From a virus: a stretch of DNA of 39,072 nt. A model generated the notes under the pieces. That model was not told the DNA's origin. It saw only the letters and a program-made list of their open reading frames with translations, and ran no database searches. Positions within the stretch are counted from its first letter, which is position 1, and each line of letters opens with the position of its first letter. Both the position numbers and the translations under genes were made by a program. Shown piece by piece: positions 14,271 to 21,901 of this stretch. Where the stretch lies: the IMG/VR virus record IMGVR_UViG_3300028800_000194, positions 1 to 39,072 of that record; one strand, 5' to 3'.

Positions 14271-14552
14271 TTAAGAAATAATATTGGATAAATTGGCATA
14301 TTCCTGTCTATAGACATAATCAGAGTCTTTATCGAGCTCTTCATCATAGGCAGATTTAGAGCCGCGTAATTTTTTTAGATCTAAATCTAATATATATTTA
14401 TCTATCACATCCTTATGCCACCAGAAGTAACCATGCCGGTCTCTGTTAGGCTCAGGAAAGTCACCCCTTTTAATCTTTTTAAGCAACGTGGTCTTGTGAA
14501 CACCCAAAAGCTCAGCCACTTCTGAAGTAATTAATACATGCTCATCTTTCAT
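14271..14552 (-). CDS. AlpA/MerR-like HTH DNA-binding protein (93 aa)
   Basis: Residues 6-52 form a winged helix of the AlpA/excisionase type: LITSEVAELLGVHKTTLLKKIKRGDFPEPNRD, then a WWHKDVIDKYI wing and helix. Such proteins act as phage regulators or directionality factors, but no integrase is present, so regulation is the better guess. The gene follows csrA by 9 bp in the same transcript. A second small AlpA-like gene is at 24964-25188. Confidence 0.75.
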   Translation of the reverse strand: MKDEHVLITSEVAELLGVHKTTLLKKIKRGDFPEPNRDRHGYFWWHKDVIDKYILDLDLKKLRGSKSAYDEELDKDSDYVYRQEYANLSNIIS

Positions 14553-14561
14553 AATTCATTC

Positions 14562-14843
14562 CTATCTTGGATAAAGTAACTTTCTTTTTCTTATTTCCAT
14601 TCTATCTACAGGGACATTTTTAGGCGCATGTATATAAAATGAAAGCGCATAGAGTTGAATCCTATTTATCTGTATTATAATTTCTGGGCTTATAAAATAT
14701 AGATTGCGTAATGGTATACGAACAACCGATGAATTATCTCCATTTTTAACTAGAACCTCCCTGGTAGAGATGTTTATAGGTGTTATCTCTATATCATTAC
14801 CAATAATAATCGATTCACCAACTCTTCTTGAAAGTACTAACAT
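14562..14843 (-). CDS. csrA: CsrA/RsmA-family RNA-binding regulator with internal insertion (93 aa)
   Basis: Post-transcriptional regulator that binds GGA motifs in hairpin loops of mRNA leaders. The N-terminus MLVLSRRVGESIIIGNDIEI (1-20) carries L4, R6 and R7 of the first RNA-binding strand. The C-terminal APKNVPVDRMEI (73-84) carries R81, equivalent to the critical R44 of E. coli CsrA (APKEVSVHREEI). Between them are about 37 extra residues (E. coli has 61 aa in all), placed between strands 2 and 3. Pseudomonas RsmN/RsmF also has an insertion between these strands, but a shorter one. It is led by a promoter with a CCCGCGGG dyad and an AAGGAGG site. It could remodel host expression or control phage mRNAs. 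Confidence 0.85.
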   Translation of the reverse strand: MLVLSRRVGESIIIGNDIEITPINISTREVLVKNGDNSSVVRIPLRNLYFISPEIIIQINRIQLYALSFYIHAPKNVPVDRMEIRKRKLLYPR

Positions 14844-14864
14844 ATTAACCTCCTTGTTAATGTT

Positions 14865-14892
14865 AGTATATCACCACCCGCGGGCGATGCAA
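14865..14892 (-). promoter_or_regulatory. csrA promoter with CCCGCGGG dyad in its spacer
   Basis: On the minus strand TTGCAT (14887-14892), 16-bp spacer and TATACT (14865-14870). The spacer holds the 8-bp GC palindrome CCCGCGGG (14877-14884), striking in AT-rich DNA. The 29-bp element 14865-14893 matches 15295-15323 at 25 positions. A repressor or activator bound to the dyad would co-control csrA with the gene at 14894. Confidence 0.65.
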
Positions 14893-14893
14893 G

Positions 14894-15262
14894 CTAATGT
14901 ACAGTATTTCCTTCACTATTTTCAGTTTCAAGGGATGGGGTGTTTTTAGCCATGGTATCTAGTACTTGATCAAACATTTGTTTCATGAGTTGGGCATGAC
15001 ATCCAAATGCTGCGGATGCTACTTTAGGATCGTTTGTGACATTGGTAATGAAGTTGGCAAACGTAACAATAGTGGCTGAGCCTATGATTGATCCTATCAT
15101 TGTCACTTTGAAGGACGCTGTTTCATCTTTAAAACTTTCATCTTTAGATAGATCTGCTGCCATTTTATCTATTATTTTAATAAACTCATCATGTAATCGA
15201 TCTGCTTTCTTTGTTATTACACGGTTAATCAATTCCATTTTTGGATCGTTATCATCAATCAT
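14894..15262 (-). CDS. hypothetical protein with hydrophobic centre (122 aa)
   Basis: Unrecognised. The N-terminal part is charged and helical (ITKKADRLHDEFIKIIDKMAADLSKDE). A central hydrophobic stretch (VTMIGSIIGSATIVTFANFI, about residues 50-69) may be a membrane segment, and a helix around KQMFDQVLDTMA precedes a Ser/Glu-rich tail. It is the first gene of the leftward csrA cluster, with its own copy of the CCCGCGGG promoter. Its stop lies next to the -35 box of the csrA promoter. Confidence 0.6.
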   Translation of the reverse strand: MIDDNDPKMELINRVITKKADRLHDEFIKIIDKMAADLSKDESFKDETASFKVTMIGSIIGSATIVTFANFITNVTNDPKVASAAFGCHAQLMKQMFDQVLDTMAKNTPSLETENSEGNTVH

Positions 15263-15294
15263 TGTGGTTTCCTTGGATTAATAGGGATGGATAC

Positions 15295-15322
15295 AGTATA
15301 TCATCACCCGCGGGGGGTGTAA
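15295..15322 (-). promoter_or_regulatory. promoter of gene 14894 with CCCGCGGG dyad
   Basis: On the minus strand TTACAC (15317-15322), 16-bp spacer, TATACT (15295-15300), with CCCGCGGG at 15307-15314. The -10 box and dyad are identical and in the same relative places as in the csrA promoter. It belongs to the 344-bp gene-free stretch 15263-15606, which otherwise holds the repeats and rightward promoter listed below. Confidence 0.65.
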
Positions 15323-15404
15323 GTGTTAATAGTTATATTCTGCAAGTGTTAAATAATGTACCCATGATACTAATTCCAAACATTTGATTTTTAATGCAAA
15401 AGAA

Positions 15405-15448
15405 TTAGAACATGTTAATTGTGGCTTTAGAACATGTTAATTGTGGCT
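15405..15448. repeat. tandem 22-bp direct repeat
   Basis: Two perfect, adjacent 22-bp copies (15405-15426 and 15427-15448), each containing the palindrome AACATGTT and ending AATTGTGGCT. They lie between the leftward csrA cluster and the rightward head operon. A tandem operator or short iteron pair is likely. No protein is assigned. Confidence 0.7.
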
Positions 15449-15487
15449 AAGGAAGGATTAAAAACCCTTTTAACCATAACTTTTTTA

Positions 15488-15535
15488 TAACCGAATTCGG
15501 TTACAGCTTAACCGAACAAAATTCATTCGGTTAAG
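15488..15535. promoter_or_regulatory. four AACCGAA half-sites (two dyads), likely operator
   Basis: TAACCGAATTCGGTTA (15488-15503) is a perfect 16-bp palindrome. CTTAACCGAA (15507-15516) and TTCGGTTAAG (15526-15535) form a second dyad with 10-bp arms and a 9-base spacer. The four AACCGAA/TTCGGTT half-sites lie directly upstream of TTGACA at 15542. Two dimers, or a tetramer, of one regulator could bind here. Confidence 0.7.
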
Positions 15536-15541
15536 TTTTCA

Positions 15542-15579
15542 TTGACAAAGGTGTCTTTAAATGCCCCCTGTGCTATATT
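15542..15579 (+). promoter_or_regulatory. rightward promoter of the packaging/head operon
   Basis: TTGACA (15542-15547) is a consensus -35, but the best -10 is the extended TGTGC-TATATT (15574-15579), 26 bases away, too far for a standard pair. TGTGCTAT is the same -10 context as in the leftward early promoters. Either the -10 works with a weaker upstream box or an activator on the adjacent half-sites helps. It precedes the first rightward gene at 15607. Confidence 0.5.
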
Positions 15580-15606
15580 TAACCCATTGATTACAGGAGA
15601 ATTGCT

Positions 15607-15759
15607 ATGCCATTGCAAAAGGGAAGCTCAAAAGAGACTATTAGTAAAAACATTGGCACTGAGATTCGTGCGGGCAAGCCAAAGAAACAGGCTATTGCCA
15701 TTGCTTACTCAGAAGCTGGAAAGTCTAGAAAGAAGAAGACTAAGAAGAAAAGTAAGTAG
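15607..15759 (+). CDS. small basic phage protein, PLQKGSSK type (50 aa)
   Basis: A short gene with AGGAGA six bases before its ATG. The protein starts [16 protein letters not shown] and has [20 protein letters not shown] in the middle, then a lysine-rich tail. This matches a small family widespread in podo- and siphoviruses (P-L-x-x-G-x-SK-x-x-I-x-x-NI...E-x-GKP-x-x-QA-x-AIA) whose function is unknown; nucleic acid binding is possible from its charge. It is the first gene of the head operon. Confidence 0.85.
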   Translation: MPLQKGSSKETISKNIGTEIRAGKPKKQAIAIAYSEAGKSRKKKTKKKSK

Positions 15760-15840
15760 TAAAGTTATAAAGATATAGGTATTTGATTTAATTAATTAAA
15801 CTCATGTTTTAATATTAAATCTCTGATAAGGAAGAAACAA

Positions 15841-16077
15841 ATGTATGATATTAAGCGTAAAGCACCTAAAGAGGGTAGCGATAAGGTTATTGGAAGTAGT
15901 ACTAGCGGCAAAGGCAAGAGCGATAGATTTGCTGGAAACAAGAAAGCGAGTACTGCACGTAGAGTGGCAGCTGATGTTGGCCATATGGAATTGAAAGCAG
16001 ACCATCCTCCTAAAGATAATGAAAGTTATACATTGGGAAGTGCTGGTAAAGTTAATCTTTATGTTAAAAGCTATTAA
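15841..16077 (+). CDS. small basic protein, tandem paralogue 1 (78 aa)
   Basis: Pairs with the next gene: both read MYD-x-K, AP-EG, GSSTSGKG, GHMETK or GHMELK, NESY-LGSAGKV-LY. This copy has an extra Lys/Arg-rich block (GNKKASTARRVAADV, about residues 32-46). It is low in hydrophobics and likely disordered. I do not recognise a function; its place just upstream of terminase in the head operon suggests a virion or packaging accessory. Confidence 0.65.
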   Translation: MYDIKRKAPKEGSDKVIGSSTSGKGKSDRFAGNKKASTARRVAADVGHMELKADHPPKDNESYTLGSAGKVNLYVKSY

Positions 16078-16088
16078 GGAACAAACAA

Positions 16089-16286
16089 ATGTACGATATG
16101 AAAAAAGATGCGCCTAAAGAAGGTGGAACGAGAGTAATGGGAAGCAGCACGAGCGGCAAAGGTGCAAAGACTGGCCATATGGAAACTAAGATGCAGCATC
16201 CTGGTGGAAATGAAAGTTATGTATTGGGTAGCGCTGGTAAAGTAGGTTTGTATCTGAAAGATATGGGTCGCAGTAAAGGTTATTAA
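16089..16286 (+). CDS. small basic protein, tandem paralogue 2 (65 aa)
   Basis: Duplicate of the preceding gene without the basic insert: MYDMKKDAPKEGG, GSSTSGKGAKTGHMETK, GNESYVLGSAGKVGLYLKD. It starts 11 bp after its paralogue and ends in a TAATG overlap with the next gene. Keeping two tandem copies suggests that dosage or division of labour matters. Confidence 0.65.
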   Translation: MYDMKKDAPKEGGTRVMGSSTSGKGAKTGHMETKMQHPGGNESYVLGSAGKVGLYLKDMGRSKGY

Positions 16287-16477
16287 TGACCAAGCAAGAA
16301 GCATTAGATAGATTATTATTAATAGCTGATAAGCTGGAACCGCCATGTGTGTGGGAAGCTACATCAGGAGAATATCTAGTGCAAGATTGGTACAGGGCAA
16401 TGACTGATTTGATTGAAGAGATATATGAAACCGATGGACTTATAATGACTATCAAAGGAAAGGACAGTAATGGCTAA
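16286..16477 (+). CDS. hypothetical protein (63 aa)
   Basis: Helical protein: QEALDRLLLIADKL, then a Trp-rich turn (VWEATSGEYLVQDWYRAMTDL) and an IEEIYETDGL helix. Not recognised. Its ATG overlaps the stop of the upstream gene and its 3' end overlaps the next gene by 8 bp, so it is a coupled member of the packaging operon. Confidence 0.55.
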   Translation: MTKQEALDRLLLIADKLEPPCVWEATSGEYLVQDWYRAMTDLIEEIYETDGLIMTIKGKDSNG

Positions 16478-16664
16478 CTGGTCTTGGACGATTGATGGTA
16501 AACAAGTCACGTATGATGAGGTGGTTGAGTACATTGATAAATTTGGAACTTACTATGAAGTATCCATTGTATTTCAATCATCTTCCCCGCAGGTAAGCAA
16601 GTGGATATTAATACCTGATAAAGATAGCCAGAATGATAAAGTAAGTAATGTGTCTGAACAGTAA
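16470..16664 (+). CDS. hypothetical protein before terminase (64 aa)
   Basis: Begins with a short beta pair (WSWTIDGKQVTYDEVVEYIDKFG) and a strand (YYEVSIVFQ). No family recognised. It lies 17 bp upstream of the small terminase gene, so a packaging accessory role is possible by position only. Confidence 0.55.
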   Translation: MANWSWTIDGKQVTYDEVVEYIDKFGTYYEVSIVFQSSSPQVSKWILIPDKDSQNDKVSNVSEQ

Positions 16665-16681
16665 CAAAGTGACTATTCAAT

Positions 16682-17125
16682 ATGATTGATCCAAATGATG
16701 CATTTAAACCAGCAAAGAAATGGAATGCCAATACTATCTATGACCAAGAGATGCCATATAAGGCATTTGAAGCATTAAGCACCGGTCTATCTAGAGAAGC
16801 TACAGCTGGGGCATTAGGTATATCTAAGAAGACTATATATGAATGGATAAAGATATATCCTGAATTTGCTGATGCAGTTGACCAAGGATTAGCTGCAGGT
16901 CAGATGAGATGGGAAAGATTGGGGCAGAACCCTAATCATGACCAATTTGATGCAAAAGTATACTCATATACTATGGGTAATATCTATCGTATGACGGCCC
17001 CTACTAATGGAACAGTTAACCTTATTGGCATTGATGCTGAACAAACATTTGGGTTGGATAATAACAAGCATGGTGAGTTGATTGCGCGAGTGCTTACTGA
17101 TAATGCTAAGAGACAACAAGAGTAA
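16682..17125 (+). CDS. terS: terminase small subunit (147 aa)
   Basis: DNA-recognition subunit of the packaging motor. Residues 22-63 hold a helix-turn-helix (DQEMPYKAFEALSTGL, then ATAGALGISKKTIYEWIKIYPEFADAVDQG), the usual TerS layout of a HTH followed by a helical oligomerisation region. The C-terminus likely contacts TerL, whose gene begins 2 bp downstream. TerS selects the pac site, and in several headful phages that site lies in or near this gene. I see no clear pac sequence. Confidence 0.85.
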   Translation: MIDPNDAFKPAKKWNANTIYDQEMPYKAFEALSTGLSREATAGALGISKKTIYEWIKIYPEFADAVDQGLAAGQMRWERLGQNPNHDQFDAKVYSYTMGNIYRMTAPTNGTVNLIGIDAEQTFGLDNNKHGELIARVLTDNAKRQQE

Positions 17126-17127
17126 TA

Positions 17128-18747
17128 ATGACCAACTTATCTCTCCAAAGAACATTCACTAATGAAGAATGGAGAGATGTCCTCCTCGGTTCCTACATGT
17201 GCTTTCTACAATATTTCTTCGAACTAAAGAATGGTAAGCCATTTAAGCTATCACAGCCTGTTGGTAGGCAATCACACTTCTTGACCATTAGAGATGAGCT
17301 TGAGAAGGTGTTTCGCCTTGAGACATTAAGACTTTGTATAAATGTGCCTCCTGGCTATGCCAAAAGCACAATGCTTTCTTATTTCATAGCATGGACAATA
17401 GCAAAATACCCTGATTGCAATACGCTTTATATCTCCTATGCATTCGATCTCGCTGAAAAACATACCTCTCTTATCAAAGACATCATTACGATGCCTGCAT
17501 ATAAATATCTATTTGGCGTTGAGCTGCGTAGTGATAGTAAATCTAGGAGCTCGTTTCAGACTACGGCAGGTGGAATTTGTAGGGCCTTCGGATCTGCTGG
17601 GGCCGTGACGGGTTTCGATGGCGGGATTCCTAACTTACTAAGATATTCAGGCATGGTATTGATGGATGATCCAATCCAACCTGATAAGGCGCATAGTAAA
17701 GTCATAAGAGAAGGCGTCATAGATAACTATAATGAAACCATTAAGAATCGTGCTAGGGGCACTAATGTTCCCATTCTATTAATCGGACAACGAACACATT
17801 CTGAAGATTTATCTCAATTTGTGCTTGATGGTAAAGATGGAGATAAATGGGAAAGCGTGGTTTTAGAATGTAAAGATGACGCAGGAAATATTTTATACCC
17901 TGAATATCATGGAAAAGTCACCAAGCAGGAACGAGAAGAGCTTTCGCCTAATGAGCTTCATGATTTGATAATTAAGAGAGCGAAAGAATGGGCCACTAGA
18001 GAAGAAAAGTTTAATCGTTTCGCGTATTGGGCACAGCAGCAGCAACGTCCAGTCCCAGATGGGGGTGGTATATTTGCCAAAGAAGACTTCCCTATTCTTG
18101 ATTTCGAACCAAAGATAATAAGCACGTTCATGACCATCGATACAGCTAGCAGCACTAAGGATTGGGCAGACTTTACAGCGATGGGATTTTTTGGTGTATA
18201 TCGTCTTGAGGCTAGGGGCATAGATACCGGTCTTTACGCTCTACATTGGCTAGACAATAGGGAGATAAGAATTGAACCAAAAGATCTGGAAGCAGAGTTC
18301 TGGGACTTCTATTCTACCTGTATGCGCCATACTGTTAAACCAGTACATTGTGTTATCGAAAAAGCAGACTCTGGAGTGACCCTCCTCTCTATACTTAAAG
18401 GGATGCAAGGATTAAAAGTATTGGATATCCAAAGAACCAAAGCTTCCGGTAGCAAAGTGGCTAGGTATTTTGAGATGCAGCCTTATATAGCTCAAGGAAG
18501 GTTGAGTTTTACAAGAAATGCTAGACATATTGACAAAGTCATATCTCATATGTGCCAAATAACTTCTAACATGGCCCATTCTCACGATGATACATGCGAT
18601 GTAGCGCAAACCGCGATACAATGTGCTTTAATTGAAGGAACGCTTTTACCTAAAGTCAGTGATGCAACAGGCATCCTTAAAGAGATTAATAGAGATTTCA
18701 GTCATAATCAGCAGCTACAGAAGAGAGCTATGCAATGGGATTATTAG
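17128..18747 (+). CDS. terL: terminase large subunit (539 aa)
   Basis: ATP-driven packaging motor and headful nuclease. Residues 1-200 form the ATPase: PPGYAKS at 74-80 (Walker A), and GMVLMDDP at 175-182 (Walker B, catalytic acid after LMD). The RNase-H-like nuclease is C-terminal: TIDTAS with D338, KDWADFTA (344-351), and HDDTCD at 486-491 as the last metal-binding acids. The length is normal for the family. It works with TerS (directly upstream) and the portal (19214). The start is the ATG just after the TerS stop. Confidence 0.95.
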   Translation: MTNLSLQRTFTNEEWRDVLLGSYMCFLQYFFELKNGKPFKLSQPVGRQSHFLTIRDELEKVFRLETLRLCINVPPGYAKSTMLSYFIAWTIAKYPDCNTLYISYAFDLAEKHTSLIKDIITMPAYKYLFGVELRSDSKSRSSFQTTAGGICRAFGSAGAVTGFDGGIPNLLRYSGMVLMDDPIQPDKAHSKVIREGVIDNYNETIKNRARGTNVPILLIGQRTHSEDLSQFVLDGKDGDKWESVVLECKDDAGNILYPEYHGKVTKQEREELSPNELHDLIIKRAKEWATREEKFNRFAYWAQQQQRPVPDGGGIFAKEDFPILDFEPKIISTFMTIDTASSTKDWADFTAMGFFGVYRLEARGIDTGLYALHWLDNREIRIEPKDLEAEFWDFYSTCMRHTVKPVHCVIEKADSGVTLLSILKGMQGLKVLDIQRTKASGSKVARYFEMQPYIAQGRLSFTRNARHIDKVISHMCQITSNMAHSHDDTCDVAQTAIQCALIEGTLLPKVSDATGILKEINRDFSHNQQLQKRAMQWDY

Positions 18748-18935
18748 ATGACAGTTTAAAAGAAGCGCAAGAACTTAGTGCCCATTATCTTGATTTGATG
18801 CAAAGAGCTGATGCTCTTTCTGCAAAAATCCATGAGGAAAATATACGATTGATGAATGAAAATCATAGGCTAATGCAGCTAAATCAACAATTGCTCAGAG
18901 ATGCTCAATATTTTCCAAGATATATTACGAAGTAA
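18735..18935 (+). CDS. small coiled-coil protein (66 aa)
   Basis: Overlaps the end of terL by 13 bp. The whole protein is a heptad-like helix (LKEAQELSAHYLDLMQRADALSAKIHEENIRLMNENHRLMQLNQQLL) ending in FPRYITK. It may assemble with the portal or terminase complex, inferred from its place only. It opens with the same MGLL start as the next gene. Confidence 0.6.
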   Translation: MGLLDDSLKEAQELSAHYLDLMQRADALSAKIHEENIRLMNENHRLMQLNQQLLRDAQYFPRYITK

Positions 18936-18959
18936 CATATACATAATGGCAGGAGAATC

Positions 18960-19193
18960 ATGGGATTATTAGAAGGTTATGCTCCGCTATCACCAGAGCA
19001 GATGAGGCAAAAGGTTATAAGTAATCTAAAAGAACTAGGTGAACTATATGATTTTAGCTTATATCCAAGCGGGGATTATCCAAAAGAAATAATTGATGCC
19101 GAGGGAGAGCTTATTTGTGTATGTGAAAACGAAAGGGCGGCTTTCCTAATTTCACAAATAATAGATTATGTAGATGAGTTAATGAATAATTAA
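18960..19193 (+). CDS. hypothetical protein before portal (77 aa)
   Basis: AGGAGA precedes the ATG, and the leader TAATGGCAGGAGA recurs before the portal gene. The protein has an MRQKVISNLKELGELYDF helix and a small beta region ending ELICVCENERAAFLISQIIDYVDELM. No family recognised. It lies between terminase and portal. Confidence 0.6.
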   Translation: MGLLEGYAPLSPEQMRQKVISNLKELGELYDFSLYPSGDYPKEIIDAEGELICVCENERAAFLISQIIDYVDELMNN

Positions 19194-19213
19194 AGTAATG
19201 GCAGGAGATACAA

Positions 19214-21415
19214 ATGCCAATATTCAATCAAGCGCGAATGACCACAAAGCAGCGCAAGAAGTTTGATAAAGCCAAGAAGAATATTGATAAATCATATCAG
19301 TACTTCAAGCAGAACTACGATAGGTTTAACAGATTTGTTCACATGACATTCGTTAGTACGCTCAGTCCTAATGAAAAGATGTTCTTATTGTCTAAGAATA
19401 GACCGCTCATGGAGTTTAATATTCTTGAGCCCTATATTTCACGCCTACGTGGCGAGTTCATCAATTCCCAAATAGATATCAAGGTGGGCAGAAAATCAGA
19501 AGCCGGTATGGATGATAGTCTTCCTCCCGAAGTTCGCATGCAGAAAGAGAAAGAGCAAATAGCCCAATTGAAGTTTGTGGAAGGCCATCTTCGCCATATA
19601 TTTCATGAGATGAAGGTTAACGGGGTTGAATACGACTTGCTCACTAAGACATTAACAGGTGGTTACGCTGCTGCTAAAGTCTATGCGGACTACAAAGATG
19701 ACAAATCCTTTGACCAGCAGATATTCGTACGGCCTGTATTCGACCCCACTCTAATTGGTTTTGATATGCTGGCAACCAAGCATGATAAGAGTGATGCAGA
19801 ATACTTCTGGGAAGCCTATCCCATGAACAAAGAAAGATTTGAGAAAGAGTATTCAGATATAGATTTAGAGGGGCTCGGTAATACTAATTCCTACGAAGGT
19901 ATCAAGTGGTCATATCGTAGTGAACAAGAAGATATAGTTCTGCTTGTTGACTATTACTTCAAGAAACGTTCCAAGAAGCGCCTTGTTAAACTATCTGATG
20001 GTTCTACCATGCTAATGGATGAGTATAAGAAGTTTGCAGAGTGGTGGGATGAGATGCTGTTTATTCCCCAGATGCCACAGATAGTAGAAGAGCGCATGAC
20101 TACAGTTGAGACTATCTGGCGTTATAAGATGATAGGTAATCATTTATTGGAAGAAGAAGAAACAGATCTACCATTCTTCCCCTACATTTACATTGATGGC
20201 AACTCTGAGCTTATAAAGAACCAGGATAACTCTAACGTTCAGTTTATGACCCGTCCATACATTTACAACGCAATTTCTTCACAAAAGCTTAAAAATTATT
20301 CTGGACAATCTTTGGCTTACGGCATGATGAAGATGATTCAATCACCATTCATGGCATCTACGGATAGTTTGCGTGGTCAAGATGCTGAGCCTTGGCGTAA
20401 TCCACAAGATGCCAATGTTTTGACATTCAATGCATTTAAAGATGACGATCCAAATGTTCCGTTGCAACCTCCTATTCAATTAGCGCCCACCCCATTACCC
20501 CCTGAAATCATGGGTACATTTGAGATGGCTGATTCGGTAGCAATGAATACACTAGGTAATTTCGACCCACAAGTGAACGCACAAGCTAGCAATCCAATGA
20601 GTGGTAAAGCCTATCAACAGGTACAAATAATGAGCACCGCCGCGGCTAAGCCATATATAGTCAGCATGATTAGAGGGATGCAAAGTATTGCTGAAAGTAT
20701 TGTCACATTGATTCCAATGATTCACACGGATAAGGCTACATTGCCCGTTAGAGATTCTAGGGGGCTTAAATCCTATGTGAAGATTAATCAGGACGGGGGG
20801 GTATCCATGAAATTTCGTCCTGATGACTTAGATGTATCATTAGAAGCGGGGCCAAGCTTCCAAGTTCAGCAAGCACAATCTCAAGCTGCTCTCGACGAGA
20901 CTGCGAAAGCATTCCCAGGATTTGCGGCACTTGTGGAAGCTAAAGCATTGCCAATACTTGTGGACAATCTACGTGATATACGCGGCGGGGATGAGCTTAA
21001 GCTGATGGCCAATGAGTTTATGCAAGAAATGGCAGAGATGAAAGAACGGGCTAAAGGTCAGCCTAATCCTGAGATGATGATGGTTCAAGTAGCTCAACAG
21101 CAAGTATCTAGTGAAGCGCAGACTGCTATGGCCCGTGTAGATGCTGAGAACCGTAAGACACAGGTTAAAGCTATGGTTGATATGGCTAACGTCGAGATTG
21201 CTCGTGAGAAGAATCAGATTGAATTAGCTAAAGCTATTGCTAGTATAAGTTCTACTAATGAGAAGACTTCTATGGAGAAGGGCAAGATAGAGTATGACAA
21301 AATATTGGCGGCACTAGAGGCTTCTAATAACATTATTCAAATGGATTTGGATGAGGCTGATAGAAGGTTTAATAGAGATATGGCTAAGCGTGAAAGACAG
21401 ATAGCGAATGATTAA
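19214..21415 (+). CDS. portal protein, P22-like (733 aa)
   Basis: Dodecameric ring at one capsid vertex through which DNA enters and leaves. The N-terminal section is typical of P22-family portals: KNRPLMEFNILEPYISRLRGEF (about 62-83), then helical clip and stem regions and DPTLIGFDMLA, with a core ending in a long C-terminal helical barrel (from about 590, rich in QMAEMKERAK and IEIAREKNQIELAKA segments). The total of 733 aa is close to P22 gp1 (725 aa), and a long barrel in P22 senses headful packing. It follows the terminase genes and is in the correct order before scaffold and coat. Confidence 0.9.
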   Translation: MPIFNQARMTTKQRKKFDKAKKNIDKSYQYFKQNYDRFNRFVHMTFVSTLSPNEKMFLLSKNRPLMEFNILEPYISRLRGEFINSQIDIKVGRKSEAGMDDSLPPEVRMQKEKEQIAQLKFVEGHLRHIFHEMKVNGVEYDLLTKTLTGGYAAAKVYADYKDDKSFDQQIFVRPVFDPTLIGFDMLATKHDKSDAEYFWEAYPMNKERFEKEYSDIDLEGLGNTNSYEGIKWSYRSEQEDIVLLVDYYFKKRSKKRLVKLSDGSTMLMDEYKKFAEWWDEMLFIPQMPQIVEERMTTVETIWRYKMIGNHLLEEEETDLPFFPYIYIDGNSELIKNQDNSNVQFMTRPYIYNAISSQKLKNYSGQSLAYGMMKMIQSPFMASTDSLRGQDAEPWRNPQDANVLTFNAFKDDDPNVPLQPPIQLAPTPLPPEIMGTFEMADSVAMNTLGNFDPQVNAQASNPMSGKAYQQVQIMSTAAAKPYIVSMIRGMQSIAESIVTLIPMIHTDKATLPVRDSRGLKSYVKINQDGGVSMKFRPDDLDVSLEAGPSFQVQQAQSQAALDETAKAFPGFAALVEAKALPILVDNLRDIRGGDELKLMANEFMQEMAEMKERAKGQPNPEMMMVQVAQQQVSSEAQTAMARVDAENRKTQVKAMVDMANVEIAREKNQIELAKAIASISSTNEKTSMEKGKIEYDKILAALEASNNIIQMDLDEADRRFNRDMAKRERQIAND

Positions 21416-21653
21416 TTATACATCTGCTAAAAAATATTACGGGCTCTGTAAGGCTATGGGTGATTATAGATACATTGATGCTTTATTTAAACATGAAGAG
21501 CTGATAGAAAAGACTATGCATAATCCTAAGATGAAAGATGAGCTATTAAAGGCTAATGTTTATCTTAATACAATCCTTGATGATTTGATTGAGGCGTATA
21601 GCAACGTGTTTGAGGGAGATAGGGAGGCCATTTTGCCTTCCCCTGACAAATAG
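21408..21653 (+). CDS. hypothetical protein after portal (81 aa)
   Basis: Helical, charged protein (LFKHEELIEKTMHNPKMKDELLKANVYLNTILDDLIEAYSN). Its start overlaps the portal stop by 8 bp, so it is translated with the portal. The family is not recognised. It may be a scaffold-like or portal-associated factor by position. Confidence 0.6.
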   Translation: MINYTSAKKYYGLCKAMGDYRYIDALFKHEELIEKTMHNPKMKDELLKANVYLNTILDDLIEAYSNVFEGDREAILPSPDK

Positions 21654-21674
21654 GCTATCCTCATAGGGCAATAA

Positions 21675-21890
21675 ATGACAGAAGATCAATATACAATACA
21701 AGATTTTTTAAGCCAGACCTCTTGGGAGTTGGCTAGGATAAATAATGAAGCAGACCTCAAAGAGCATTATATTAATTCCTTTGATGAAATGGCTGATTTA
21801 TTAGAAGAGACCAAGATACAATTTTCTTTAACATTTCACGATCTTTATCATCAAAGAAGAAATGAAATTAGAATAGATTCCATTAACTAA
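21675..21890 (+). CDS. hypothetical protein (71 aa)
   Basis: Small acidic protein with a helical pattern (SQTSWELARINNEADLKEHYINSFDEMADLLEETKIQ). The ribosome site is weak (TAGGG). It sits 11 bp upstream of the first decoration-like protein gene. No function is proposed. Confidence 0.5.
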   Translation: MTEDQYTIQDFLSQTSWELARINNEADLKEHYINSFDEMADLLEETKIQFSLTFHDLYHQRRNEIRIDSIN

Positions 21891-21901
21891 TGAGGTGAAA
21901 T

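Noticed and set aside
17958-18221. Minus-strand frame inside terL
   Set aside because: It is antisense to the conserved nuclease region and has no recognisable content.
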